Source of the DNA: Streptomyces microflavus
GTDB taxonomy: Bacteria; Actinomycetota; Actinomycetes; Streptomycetales; Streptomycetaceae
Direction: 5' to 3'
Assembly (NCBI RefSeq): GCF_014650075.1
Contig: NZ_BMUG01000008.1
Span: 248,001 to 312,000 of the forward strand
Length of the DNA stretch: 64,000 nucleotides
The notes below the pieces were generated by a model that made no database searches, was not told where the DNA came from, and worked only from the letters and a program-made list of their open reading frames with translations. A program made the position numbers and the translations under genes. Shown piece after piece: positions 7,532 to 15,950 of this stretch. Position 1 is the first letter of the stretch. The number at the start of each line of letters is the position of its first letter.

Positions 7532-10045
7532 GTGACCCTCATCGACCAGCTGCCTAAGACCCCCGACCCGGACGCCCTCTTCGAGGCCTTCTCGTCATGG
7601 ACCGAGACCCAGGGCATCACCCTTTACCCGGCTCAGGAGGAGGCGCTGATCGAGGTGGTCTCCGGGGCGAACGTGATCCTTTCCACCCCGACCGGCTCCG
7701 GGAAGAGCCTGGTGGCGGCGGCCGCGCACTTCACCGCGCTGGCCCAGGACAAGGTCACCTTCTACACCGCGCCGATCAAGGCGCTGGTCTCGGAGAAGTT
7801 CTTCGACCTGTGCAAGCTCTTCGGTACCGAGAACGTCGGCATGCTCACCGGTGACGCCTCGGTCAACGCGGATGCCCCGGTGATCTGCTGTACGGCCGAG
7901 GTGCTGGCCTCCATCGCGCTGCGCGACGGGAAGTACGCCGACATCGGCCAGGTCGTGATGGACGAGTTCCACTTCTACGCCGAGCCGGACCGGGGCTGGG
8001 CCTGGCAGATCCCGCTGCTGGAGCTGCCACAGGCCCAGTTCGTCCTGATGTCGGCGACGCTCGGCGACGTCTCGATGTTCGAGAAGGACCTGACCCGGCG
8101 CACCGGCCGCCCCACCTCCGTGGTGCGCTCGGCGACCCGCCCGGTGCCGCTGAGCTACGAGTACCGCTTCACGCCGATCACCGAGACGCTGACGGAGCTG
8201 CTGGACACCCGGCAGTCGCCCGTCTACATCGTGCACTTCACGCAGGCGGCGGCCGTCGAGCGGGCGCAGTCGCTGATGAGCATCAACATGTGCACGAAGG
8301 AGGAGAAGGAGAGGATCGCCGACATGATCGGCGGCTTCCGCTTCACCACCAAGTTCGGCCAGAACCTCTCCCGGTACGTGCGCCACGGCATCGGGGTGCA
8401 CCACGCGGGGATGCTGCCCAAGTACCGCCGGCTGGTGGAGAAGCTGGCCCAGGCCGGTCTGCTGAAGGTGATCTGCGGTACGGACACGCTCGGCGTCGGC
8501 GTCAACGTACCCATCCGTACGGTGCTGTTCACGGCGCTCACCAAGTACGACGGGACCCGGGTGCGGACCCTGCGCGCGCGGGAGTTCCACCAGATCGCGG
8601 GGCGCGCCGGGCGGGCCGGGTTCGACACGGCCGGCTTCGTCGTGGCGCAGGCCCCGGAGCACGTCATCGAGAACGAGAAGGCCGTCAAGAAGGCGGGCGA
8701 CGACCCGAAGAAGAAGCGCAAGGTGGTCCGTAAGAAGGCCCCCGAGGGGTTCGTCGCCTGGTCGGAGACCACCTTCGACAAGCTGATCACCTCCGAGCCC
8801 GAGCCGCTGAACTCGCGCTTCCGGGTCACGCACACCATGCTGCTCGCGGTCATCGCCCGTCCGGGCAACGCGTTCGAGGCGATGCGGCATCTGCTGGAGG
8901 ACAACCACGAGCCGCGCCGGGCGCAGCTGCGGCACATCCGGCGGGCCATCGCCATCTACCGCTCGCTGCTGGACGGCGGGGTGGTGGAGCAGCTTCGGAC
9001 GCCGGACGCCGAGGGGCGGATCGTGCGGCTGACGGTCGACCTCCAGCAGGACTTCGCGCTGAACCAGCCGCTGTCCACGTTCGCGCTGGCCGCGTTCGAC
9101 CTGCTGGACGCCGAATCCCCGTCGTACGCGCTGGACATGGTCTCGGTCGTCGAGTCGACGCTGGACGATCCCCGGCAGATCCTGGCCGCCCAGCAGAACA
9201 AGGCGCGCGGTGAGGCCGTGGGCCAGATGAAGGCCGACGGGGTCGAGTACGAGGAGCGGATGGAGCGGCTCCAGGAGGTCACGTACCCCAAGCCGCTGAG
9301 CGAGCTGCTGTGGCACGCCTACGACGTGTACCGCACGAGCCACCCGTGGGTGAACGACCATCCGGTGTCGCCGAAGTCGGTGATCCGGGACATGTTCGAA
9401 CGGGCCATGACCTTCACGGAGTTCACCTCGCACTACGAGCTGGCCCGGACCGAGGGCATCGTGCTGCGGTATCTGGCGAGCGCGTACAAGGCGCTGGAGC
9501 ACACGATCCCGGACGACCTGAAGTCCGAGGACCTACAGGACCTGATCTCCTGGCTCGGCGAGATGGTCCGCCAGGTCGACTCCAGTCTGCTGGACGAGTG
9601 GGAGCAGCTGGCCAACCCCGAGGTGGAGACCGCCGAGCAGGCCCAGGAGCGGGCGGACGAGGTCAAGCCGGTCACGGCCAACACCCGCGCCTTCCGGGTG
9701 CTGGTGCGCAACGCGATGTTCCGGCGGGTGGAGCTGGCGGCGCTGGACCGGGTGCGTGACCTGGGCGAGCTGGACGGCGACTCCGGGTGGGACGAGGACG
9801 CGTGGGGCGAGGCGATGGACGGGTACTGGGACGCGCACGAGGATCTCGGCACCGGCCCGGACGCGCGCGGCCCGAAGCTGCTGAAGATCGAGGAGGACCC
9901 GGCGCACGGTCTGTGGCGGGTCTGGCAGGCGTTCGCCGACCCGGCGGGCGACCACGACTGGGGCATCAAGGCCGAGGTGGACCTGGCGGCGTCCGACGAG
10001 GAGGGCCGGGCGGTCGTCCGGGTCACCGAGGTCGGCCAGCTGTGA
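7532..10045 (+). CDS. DEAD/DEAH-box RNA helicase with DUF3516 C-terminus
   Basis: 837 aa. Motif I STPTGSGKS (about residues 51-59), motif II DEFH, motif III SAT (MSATLGD) and motif VI QIAGRAGRAGF form a complete Ski2-like helicase core. After it comes a Lys-rich linker (KKAGDDPKKKRKVVRKKAP) and an actinobacterial C-terminal domain (DUF3516) of about 400 residues. ATP-driven remodelling of RNA is the expected job; no specific substrate is known to me. GTG at 7532 is preferred over ATG at 7523: neither has a usable Shine-Dalgarno, but the GTG sits 7 nt after a -10-like box. tesB follows after 34 nt and may be co-transcribed. Confidence 0.85.
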   Translation: MTLIDQLPKTPDPDALFEAFSSWTETQGITLYPAQEEALIEVVSGANVILSTPTGSGKSLVAAAAHFTALAQDKVTFYTAPIKALVSEKFFDLCKLFGTENVGMLTGDASVNADAPVICCTAEVLASIALRDGKYADIGQVVMDEFHFYAEPDRGWAWQIPLLELPQAQFVLMSATLGDVSMFEKDLTRRTGRPTSVVRSATRPVPLSYEYRFTPITETLTELLDTRQSPVYIVHFTQAAAVERAQSLMSINMCTKEEKERIADMIGGFRFTTKFGQNLSRYVRHGIGVHHAGMLPKYRRLVEKLAQAGLLKVICGTDTLGVGVNVPIRTVLFTALTKYDGTRVRTLRAREFHQIAGRAGRAGFDTAGFVVAQAPEHVIENEKAVKKAGDDPKKKRKVVRKKAPEGFVAWSETTFDKLITSEPEPLNSRFRVTHTMLLAVIARPGNAFEAMRHLLEDNHEPRRAQLRHIRRAIAIYRSLLDGGVVEQLRTPDAEGRIVRLTVDLQQDFALNQPLSTFALAAFDLLDAESPSYALDMVSVVESTLDDPRQILAAQQNKARGEAVGQMKADGVEYEERMERLQEVTYPKPLSELLWHAYDVYRTSHPWVNDHPVSPKSVIRDMFERAMTFTEFTSHYELARTEGIVLRYLASAYKALEHTIPDDLKSEDLQDLISWLGEMVRQVDSSLLDEWEQLANPEVETAEQAQERADEVKPVTANTRAFRVLVRNAMFRRVELAALDRVRDLGELDGDSGWDEDAWGEAMDGYWDAHEDLGTGPDARGPKLLKIEEDPAHGLWRVWQAFADPAGDHDWGIKAEVDLAASDEEGRAVVRVTEVGQL

Positions 10046-10079
10046 GGGACCCCCTGAGGCGTGAGCGGAGAGGTACGGC

Positions 10080-10952
10080 ATGACGAATCCGGCCGAGCGC
10101 CTGGTCGACCTTCTCGACCTGGAGCGGATCGAGGTCAACATCTTCCGCGGCCGCAGCCCTGAGGAGTCCCTGCAACGGGTCTTCGGCGGGCAGGTCGCGG
10201 GCCAGGCGCTGGTGGCGGCGGGCCGCACCACCGACGGGGAGCGGCCGGTGCACTCGCTGCACGCCTACTTCCTGCGGCCGGGGCGTCCCGGGGTGCCGAT
10301 CGTCTACCAGGTGGAGCGGGTGCGGGACGGGCGGTCCTTCACCACCCGCCGGGTGACCGCCGTCCAGGAGGGCCGGACGATCTTCAACCTGACGGCGTCC
10401 TTCCACCGCCCCGAGGAGGCGGGCTTCGAGCACCAGCTACCGCCGGCCCGGATCGTCCCGGACCCGGAGGAGCTGCCGACGGTCGCGGACGAGGTGCGCG
10501 AGCACCTGGGCGTACTGCCGGAGGCGCTGGAGCGGATGGCCCGGCGCCAGCCCTTCGACATCCGGTACGCGGACCGGCTGCGCTGGACGCAGGAGGAGAT
10601 CAAGGACGCCGATCCGCGCAGCGCGGTGTGGATGCGCGCGGTGGGCCCGTTGGGCGACGACCCGCTGGTGCACACCTGCGCGCTGACGTACGCGAGCGAC
10701 ATGACGTTGCTGGACGCGGTGCGCATCCCGGTGGAGCCGCTGTGGGGTCCGCGCGGCTTCGACATGGCGTCCCTGGACCACGCCATGTGGTTCCACCGGC
10801 CGTTCCGGGCGGACGAGTGGTTCCTGTACGACCAGGAGTCGCCGATCGCGACGGGCGGGCGCGGTCTGGCGCGCGGCCGGATCTACGACCGTTCGGGGCA
10901 GCTGCTGGTGTCGGTGGTGCAGGAGGGGCTGTTCCGGCGGCTGGAGAAGTAG
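10080..10952 (+). CDS. tesB: Acyl-CoA thioesterase II
   Basis: 290 aa, the usual size of TesB. It hydrolyses acyl-CoA to free fatty acid and CoA. Two fused hot-dog folds are expected. Visible family marks are VFGGQVAGQALVAA (residues about 36-50), SLHAYFLRPG, and near the C-terminus SLDHAMWFHRPFRADEW followed by GRGLARGRIYDRSG. The start ATG has GGAGAG 8 nt upstream. It follows the helicase gene by 34 nt in the same direction and converges on the DUF6011 gene. Confidence 0.9.
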   Translation: MTNPAERLVDLLDLERIEVNIFRGRSPEESLQRVFGGQVAGQALVAAGRTTDGERPVHSLHAYFLRPGRPGVPIVYQVERVRDGRSFTTRRVTAVQEGRTIFNLTASFHRPEEAGFEHQLPPARIVPDPEELPTVADEVREHLGVLPEALERMARRQPFDIRYADRLRWTQEEIKDADPRSAVWMRAVGPLGDDPLVHTCALTYASDMTLLDAVRIPVEPLWGPRGFDMASLDHAMWFHRPFRADEWFLYDQESPIATGGRGLARGRIYDRSGQLLVSVVQEGLFRRLEK

Positions 10953-10961
10953 GGGACCGGC

Positions 10962-11216
10962 TCAGGTGCCGGGCAGCGGGTCCTGCTCGACCTCGTGGCG
11001 GCGGGTGCGGATGTCCGGCGGCGCGGGGTGCAGCTTGGCGTCGCAGGAGGGCCCCAGGCCGGTGCGGCGGGAGTCGGCGCCGGTGAGGGGGCGGCCGCAG
11101 AGGCGGCAGCGGATCAGGCGGCGCCCCGGGGGCGTCCCGTCGTCGGCCGCCGGGCCCTGTGCGCCGGCTCCGTCGGCCCCGGGCAGCGGTTCGGGGAAGG
11201 CATCGGGAGTATCCAC
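10962..11216 (-). CDS. DUF6011 small zinc-binding protein
   Basis: 84 aa. The centre holds CRLCGRPLTGADSRRTGLGPSC, in which CxxC and a later Cys could bind a metal; this pattern is that of DUF6011, common in Streptomyces and their phages. The flanks are Pro/Gly-rich and probably disordered. The function is unknown. It lies 54 nt downstream of the GH15 gene on the same strand and may be read through from it. Confidence 0.7.
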   Translation of the reverse strand: MDTPDAFPEPLPGADGAGAQGPAADDGTPPGRRLIRCRLCGRPLTGADSRRTGLGPSCDAKLHPAPPDIRTRRHEVEQDPLPGT

Positions 11217-11270
11217 GCCCCGATCCTCCCAGTACGGCTCCGTGGCTGCCCGAGGGGGCGGCCGACCGCC

Positions 11271-13100
11271 TCAGCGGCGGTCGTGCTCCCGGTCGAGTGC
11301 CTCGTCCAGGGTGCGGGCCGCCATGATGAGCGAGAGATGGGTGAACGCCTGGGGAAAGTTGCCCAGTTGTTCGCCACTGGGGCCGATCTCCTCGGCGAAC
11401 AGGCCGACGTGGTTGGCGTACGTGAGCATCTTCTCGAAGGTGTAGCGCGCCTGCCGCAGCCGCCCGGCCCGGACGAGCGCGTCGACGTACAGGAAGGTGC
11501 AGAGGCTGAAGGTGCCCTCCGAGCCGCGCAGCCCGTCCGGGGAGGCGGCAGGGTCGTAGCGGTAGACGAGGCTGTCCGAGACGAGGGTGCGGTCCATGGC
11601 GTCGAGGGTGGACAGCCAGCCGGGATCGCGCGGAGCGAGGAATCCCACCCTCGGCATCAGCAGCAGGGACGCGTCGAGCACGTCGTTCTCGTAGTGCTGG
11701 ACGTAGGCCTGCCGGGTCTCGCTCCAGCCGCGCTCCACCACCTGTTCCAGTACGGCGTCCCGCGCCCGGGTCCACCGGGCCGTGTCGGCGGGCCTGCTGA
11801 ACTGTCCGGCGAGCTTGAGCCCCCGGTCGAAGGCGGCCCAGCACATGACCCGGCTGTAGGTGAAGTCCTTGCGCCCGCCGCGGGTCTCCCAGATGCCCTC
11901 GTCGGGGCGGTCCCAGGAGTCCGCGAGCCAGTCCAGGGTGCGGGAGAGGATCTTCCATCCCTGGTAGCCCGCCTGGATACCGACCTCGCGGCCCTCGGAC
12001 AGCGCGTAGAGCGCTTCGCCGTAGATGTCGAGCTGGAGCTGGTCGGCGGCGGCGTTGCCGAGCCGCACCGGGTGGGAGCCCCGGTACCCCTCCAGGTGCC
12101 CGAGGACCTCTTCCGCGTCCAGGGGCCGGCCGTCGACCCGGTACATGATCCGCAGGGCCTCGCCGCCGCCGTCCTGCCGGTCCCGGAGCCGGTCGCCGAG
12201 CCAGTGGGTGAAGGCGGTCGCCTCGTCGACGAAGCCGAGGTCCAGCAGGGCCCGTACGGACAGGGAGCCGTCCCGCACCCAGGTGTACCGGTAGTCCCAG
12301 TTGCGTTCGCCGCCCAGCTGTTCGGGCAGGCCCATGGTGGCCGCGGCGACGGGCGCGCCGCTGGGCTCGTAGGTGAGGAGCTTCAAGGTGATCGCGGAGC
12401 GGTTGACCATGTCGAGCCAGCGGCCGTGGTAACGGGAGCCGCGTACCCACCCCTGCCAGAAGTCGACGACGTCCCAGAGCTGTTCGGTGATCCCCTCGAC
12501 GGTGGGGCGCGGCGGCTCGGGGCCGTCGGGGCCGCAGAGCGTGAGGACGGCCCCCGCGGTCTCCCCGGCGTTCAGGGTGACGCCGCCGACGGCGTCCTGG
12601 CCGTCGCGGGTCAGGGGGAAGGCCGTCTGGAGGTGGGCCGTGATGCCCGGTGCCCGGAAGACCGCTCCGTGCCCCGTCGGGCCCAGTGCCAGCTCGTGGG
12701 CGGCCCGGCCGTAGTCGAACCGGGGCCGGCACTCCAGGCCGAAGCGCACGGTGCCGCGCACCGAGCGCACGGTGCGTACCAGCGTGTGCCGGTCGGTCGG
12801 CCCGCCGGAGCGTACCGGGGTCATCCAGTCGAGGACCTCGCCGACGCCGTCGGGGGCCATGAACCGGGTGACGACGACCGCGGTGTCGGGGTAGTAGAGC
12901 TGCTTGCACGTGTGCGTGCCGCCGTCGGGCGACAGCCGGAAGAAGCCGCCGCGTTCGTGGTCGAGCAGGGCGGCGAAGATGCTGGGCGAGTCGAATCTGG
13001 GGGCGGCGAACCAGTCGACGACTCCCTGTGAGGAGATCAGGGCGGCCGTCTGCAGGTCGCCCACGAGTCCGTGGTCGGCGATCGGCGGATACCGGTCCAT
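11271..13100 (-). CDS. GH15 family glycoside hydrolase (trehalase/glucoamylase type)
   Basis: 609 aa, the typical bacterial GH15 length: an N-terminal beta-sandwich (about 1-220) and an (alpha/alpha)6 barrel. Barrel signatures are NWDYRYTWVRDGSLSV near residue 267, DEGIWETRGG near residue 405 (candidate catalytic acid Glu) and RGSEGTFSLCTFLYVDAL near residue 528 (candidate base Glu). In actinobacteria such proteins are often alpha,alpha-trehalases; glucoamylase remains possible. There is no signal peptide, so it acts in the cytoplasm. ATG at 13100 is preceded by GGAGGAAC. Divergent from the DUF389 gene, with a 26-nt repeat between. Confidence 0.85.
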   Translation of the reverse strand: MDRYPPIADHGLVGDLQTAALISSQGVVDWFAAPRFDSPSIFAALLDHERGGFFRLSPDGGTHTCKQLYYPDTAVVVTRFMAPDGVGEVLDWMTPVRSGGPTDRHTLVRTVRSVRGTVRFGLECRPRFDYGRAAHELALGPTGHGAVFRAPGITAHLQTAFPLTRDGQDAVGGVTLNAGETAGAVLTLCGPDGPEPPRPTVEGITEQLWDVVDFWQGWVRGSRYHGRWLDMVNRSAITLKLLTYEPSGAPVAAATMGLPEQLGGERNWDYRYTWVRDGSLSVRALLDLGFVDEATAFTHWLGDRLRDRQDGGGEALRIMYRVDGRPLDAEEVLGHLEGYRGSHPVRLGNAAADQLQLDIYGEALYALSEGREVGIQAGYQGWKILSRTLDWLADSWDRPDEGIWETRGGRKDFTYSRVMCWAAFDRGLKLAGQFSRPADTARWTRARDAVLEQVVERGWSETRQAYVQHYENDVLDASLLLMPRVGFLAPRDPGWLSTLDAMDRTLVSDSLVYRYDPAASPDGLRGSEGTFSLCTFLYVDALVRAGRLRQARYTFEKMLTYANHVGLFAEEIGPSGEQLGNFPQAFTHLSLIMAARTLDEALDREHDRR

Positions 13101-13196
13101 GAGCCGTTCCTCCCGGTCGGGCCCCCGTGCCCCTCACTATCCGGCACTCCCGCCCCGGGTGCGCGGTACGCATCCGCGCCGACGGGTCCGGGGCCG

Positions 13197-13246
13197 GGTG
13201 CCCGGTTCGCCGAACGGGGCGAGGTGCCCGGTTTGCCGAACGGGGC
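13197..13246. repeat. Two 24-nt operator-like direct repeats
   Basis: GGTGCCCGGTTYGCCGAACG plus GGGC occurs at 13197-13220 and again at 13223-13246 with one mismatch (26-nt period). Each copy contains the dyad GTTCG-C-CGAAC (imperfect in the second). The repeats lie between the divergent GH15 and DUF389 genes, 97 and 87 nt from the starts, a good place for a dimeric repressor. Confidence 0.5.
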
Positions 13247-13332
13247 CGGGGCCGCGTTACTGGAATGAGCCCCCGTGCCGCCGGCCGGGCGGAGCTCCGC
13301 CCCACGGAGCCGGGAGCCGCGGAGGTGGCGGT

Positions 13333-14295
13333 ATGGACATGATCCACATCCGCGCGGTGAGCCCGCCCGGGCTGACCGACGAGGTGGTCGGCCTGCTCGC
13401 GGACGATCCGTGCGTGCTCAACCTGATCGTGCAGCGGGACGCGGCCCGCAATCCCGACGGCGATTCCATCGCCTGCGACGTGCTGACCGGGGCGGCCAAC
13501 GACGTGCTGCACCGCCTGCGCGGCGTCGAGCTCGACCAGCGGGGCTCCCTCGTCATCGAACCGGTCGACATGGCCTTCTCCGGCAGGGCGAGCGAAGGGG
13601 GACGGCGGGCGCTCGGACCGCTGAGCCGGGCACCGGTCTGGGAGCAGGTCGAGGCACGTATCAGGTCCGAGGGGCGGTACCCGCCGAGCTTCTATCTCTA
13701 CCTGGTCGTAGCCGGGATGATCGGCTCGGTCGGCATCGTCACGAACTCGCAGATCCTGATCGTGGCGGCGATGGTGGTCGGGCCCGAGTACGGCGCCATC
13801 GTGAGTGTGGCGCTGGGGATCGACCGGGGCCACCGGGCCATGGTGCGGAGCGGGCTGGCCGCCCTGGGCACCGGCTTCCTCCTGACCGTGGTGGTCACCT
13901 TCCTCTTCGCCCTCCTCATCCGTGGCTTCGGGCTGCAGTCGGAGGCCTTCGACCGGGGACTGCGCCCCGTCTCCAACCTCATCAACACGCCGAACTTCTT
14001 CTCGGTCGCCGTCGCCACCCTGGCCGGGATCGTCGGGATCGTGTCCCTCACCGAGGCCAGGACGAGCGCCCTGCTCGGCGTGTTCATCTCGGTGACGACG
14101 ATCCCGGCCGCCGCGGACATCGCGGTCTCCACCGCGTTCACCAGCTGGAGCGATGTGCGGGGTTCGGCCATCCAGCTGCTGGTGAACATCCTGGTGCTGA
14201 TCGTGGTGGGCGCGGCCACGCTCAAGGCCCAGCGGGCGATCTGGCGGCGCGTCGGCCTGCGGCGTGACCGCAGCCGCGCGGGCGGAGAGGCCTGA
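13333..14295 (+). CDS. DUF389 multi-pass membrane protein
   Basis: 320 aa. A soluble N-terminal domain of about 115 residues (starting MDMIHIRAVSPPGLTDEV) is followed by six hydrophobic helices between about residues 120 and 305. Marks of the DUF389/TIGR00341 family include VVGPEYGAIVSVALG and TVVVTFLFALLIRGFG. No transport substrate is established. ATG at 13333 follows GGAGGTGGCG. It is 23 nt ahead of the DUF2252 gene and almost certainly in one transcript with it. Confidence 0.8.
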   Translation: MDMIHIRAVSPPGLTDEVVGLLADDPCVLNLIVQRDAARNPDGDSIACDVLTGAANDVLHRLRGVELDQRGSLVIEPVDMAFSGRASEGGRRALGPLSRAPVWEQVEARIRSEGRYPPSFYLYLVVAGMIGSVGIVTNSQILIVAAMVVGPEYGAIVSVALGIDRGHRAMVRSGLAALGTGFLLTVVVTFLFALLIRGFGLQSEAFDRGLRPVSNLINTPNFFSVAVATLAGIVGIVSLTEARTSALLGVFISVTTIPAAADIAVSTAFTSWSDVRGSAIQLLVNILVLIVVGAATLKAQRAIWRRVGLRRDRSRAGGEA

Positions 14296-14318
14296 CGAAC
14301 TCCGGAAGGGGCTGTCCC

Positions 14319-15749
14319 ATGGACCAGGAAGCAGCAGCGCCACTGCGCGCCTCGCCGCGTGCGACACCGGCCGAGCGGGCGGCCCTCGGCAGGGCGGCCC
14401 GCCGCACGGCTCCCCGTTCGAGCCACGCCGGGTTCACTCCCCCGCCGGGGCGCCCCGACCCGCTGGCCCTGCTGGAAGCGCAGTCCGCGGACCGGGTTCC
14501 CGGGCTCGTCCCGATCCGCTACGGCAGGATGACCGAGTCCCCGTTCCGCTTCTACCGGGGCGCGGCCGCGGTGATGGCCGCCGACCTGGCCAGCACGCCG
14601 GATTCGGGGATCCGGGCCCAGCTGTGCGGCGACGCCCACCTGATGAACTTCAGGCTGCTGGCCTCGCCGGAGCGGAATCTGGTCTTCGACATCAACGACT
14701 TCGACGAGACACTGCCGGGCCCCTGGGAGTGGGACGTCAAACGGCTGGCGGCCAGTCTGGTCATCGCGGCGCGGGCGAACGGCTTCACGGACCGGGAGCG
14801 GGCGGGCATCGTGCGGGCCTCGGTGCGGTCGTACCGGGAGTCGATGGCCCGGTACGCCGGGATGCGCAATCTGGACGTCTGGTACGCGAAGACCGATGCC
14901 GAGGGGCTGCGTACGGTGGCGGCGGAGCGGCTGCCCGGGCGCGGCCGCAGGAACCTGGACCGGGCGCTGCGCAAGGCCCGTTCGCGGGACAGCCTGCAGG
15001 CCTTCGGCAAGCTCGCCGAGGTGGTCGACGGGCGGCTCAGGATCGCCCCGGACCCGCCGATGGTCGTCCCGCTCACCGATCTGATGCCCGGCGTGGAGCG
15101 CGACGCGGTGCACCGGCGGTTCCGCGGGATGGTCACGAGCTACAGCGGCAGCCTGGCGTCCGACCGGCGCAGTCTGCTGGAGGACTTCACCTTCGTCGAC
15201 GTGGCCCGGAAGGTGGTCGGGGTGGGCAGCGTCGGCACCCGGTGCTGGATCATCCTGCTGCTCGGCCGGGACGGCGGGGACCCGCTCCTGCTCCAGGCCA
15301 AGGAGGCCGGCCCGTCGGTGCTGGCCGAGCACGCCGGGGCGAGCCGGTACGTGAACCAGGGCGAGCGGGTGGTCGCGGGCCAGCGCCTGATGCAGGCCTC
15401 CAGCGACATCTTCCTCGGCTGGGAGCAGGTGGACGGGATCGACGGCCGCCGCCGGGACTTCTACGTCCGCCAGCTGCGCGACTGGAAGGGCATCATCGAA
15501 CCGGAGTCGATGGTGCCGAAGGGGATGCGCGCGTTCGGCGAGGTGTGCGGTGCCACGCTGGCCCGCGCCCACGCCCGGTCCGGGGACCGGATCGCCATCG
15601 CGGCCTACCTGGGGCGCAAGGACACCTTCGACCGGGCGATCGCCGCGTTCGCGGAGTCCTACGCGGACCGGAACGAGCTCGACCACCGGGCGCTGGTCGA
15701 CGCGGTGCGCTCCGGCCGGCTGCCCGCGGAGGGTGCGGTGACCGGGTGA
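14319..15749 (+). CDS. DUF2252 protein (kinase-like fold)
   Basis: 476 aa, full length for DUF2252. Core motifs are RMTESPFRFYRGAA near residue 68, QLCGDAHLMNFRL near residue 104, and DINDFDETLPGPWEWDVKRL near residue 125. The GDxHxxN and DFDE patterns recall the catalytic and metal-binding loops of aminoglycoside-phosphotransferase/HipA-like kinases, so phosphotransfer is a reasonable but unproven role. The start has GGAAGGGG upstream. It is the second gene of a DUF389-DUF2252 operon. Confidence 0.8.
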   Translation: MDQEAAAPLRASPRATPAERAALGRAARRTAPRSSHAGFTPPPGRPDPLALLEAQSADRVPGLVPIRYGRMTESPFRFYRGAAAVMAADLASTPDSGIRAQLCGDAHLMNFRLLASPERNLVFDINDFDETLPGPWEWDVKRLAASLVIAARANGFTDRERAGIVRASVRSYRESMARYAGMRNLDVWYAKTDAEGLRTVAAERLPGRGRRNLDRALRKARSRDSLQAFGKLAEVVDGRLRIAPDPPMVVPLTDLMPGVERDAVHRRFRGMVTSYSGSLASDRRSLLEDFTFVDVARKVVGVGSVGTRCWIILLLGRDGGDPLLLQAKEAGPSVLAEHAGASRYVNQGERVVAGQRLMQASSDIFLGWEQVDGIDGRRRDFYVRQLRDWKGIIEPESMVPKGMRAFGEVCGATLARAHARSGDRIAIAAYLGRKDTFDRAIAAFAESYADRNELDHRALVDAVRSGRLPAEGAVTG

Positions 15750-15774
15750 CCCGGCCGTGGCGCACCGGCGACCT

Positions 15775-15792
15775 CCCGGAGGGCCCTCCGGG
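15775..15792. terminator. Palindrome after the DUF2252 gene
   Basis: An 18-nt perfect palindrome, CCCGGAGGGCCCTCCGGG, lies 26 nt past the DUF2252 stop. As RNA it folds with a GGCC loop. There is no T run, so termination is only likely. Confidence 0.4.
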
Positions 15793-15950
15793 GCCGGGCG
15801 GCTGACCTTCGCCGCCGGAAGGCGTGTCCCGGGCCGCCGGGCGGCTGTCTGTCGGCCGGTGCGTGATATCCCGGCGGGAACCCGTGGGGCGCGTCCCCTT
15901 CCCCGCGGACCGCGCGTTCCGCGGGGACGTCACGCCGAGGAGTCGAGATC

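Noticed and set aside
10600-14367. 1255-aa open frame on the minus strand
   Set aside because: It spans tesB, the DUF6011, GH15 and DUF389 genes in wrong frames; composition is that of an antisense or out-of-frame shadow, not a giant protein.
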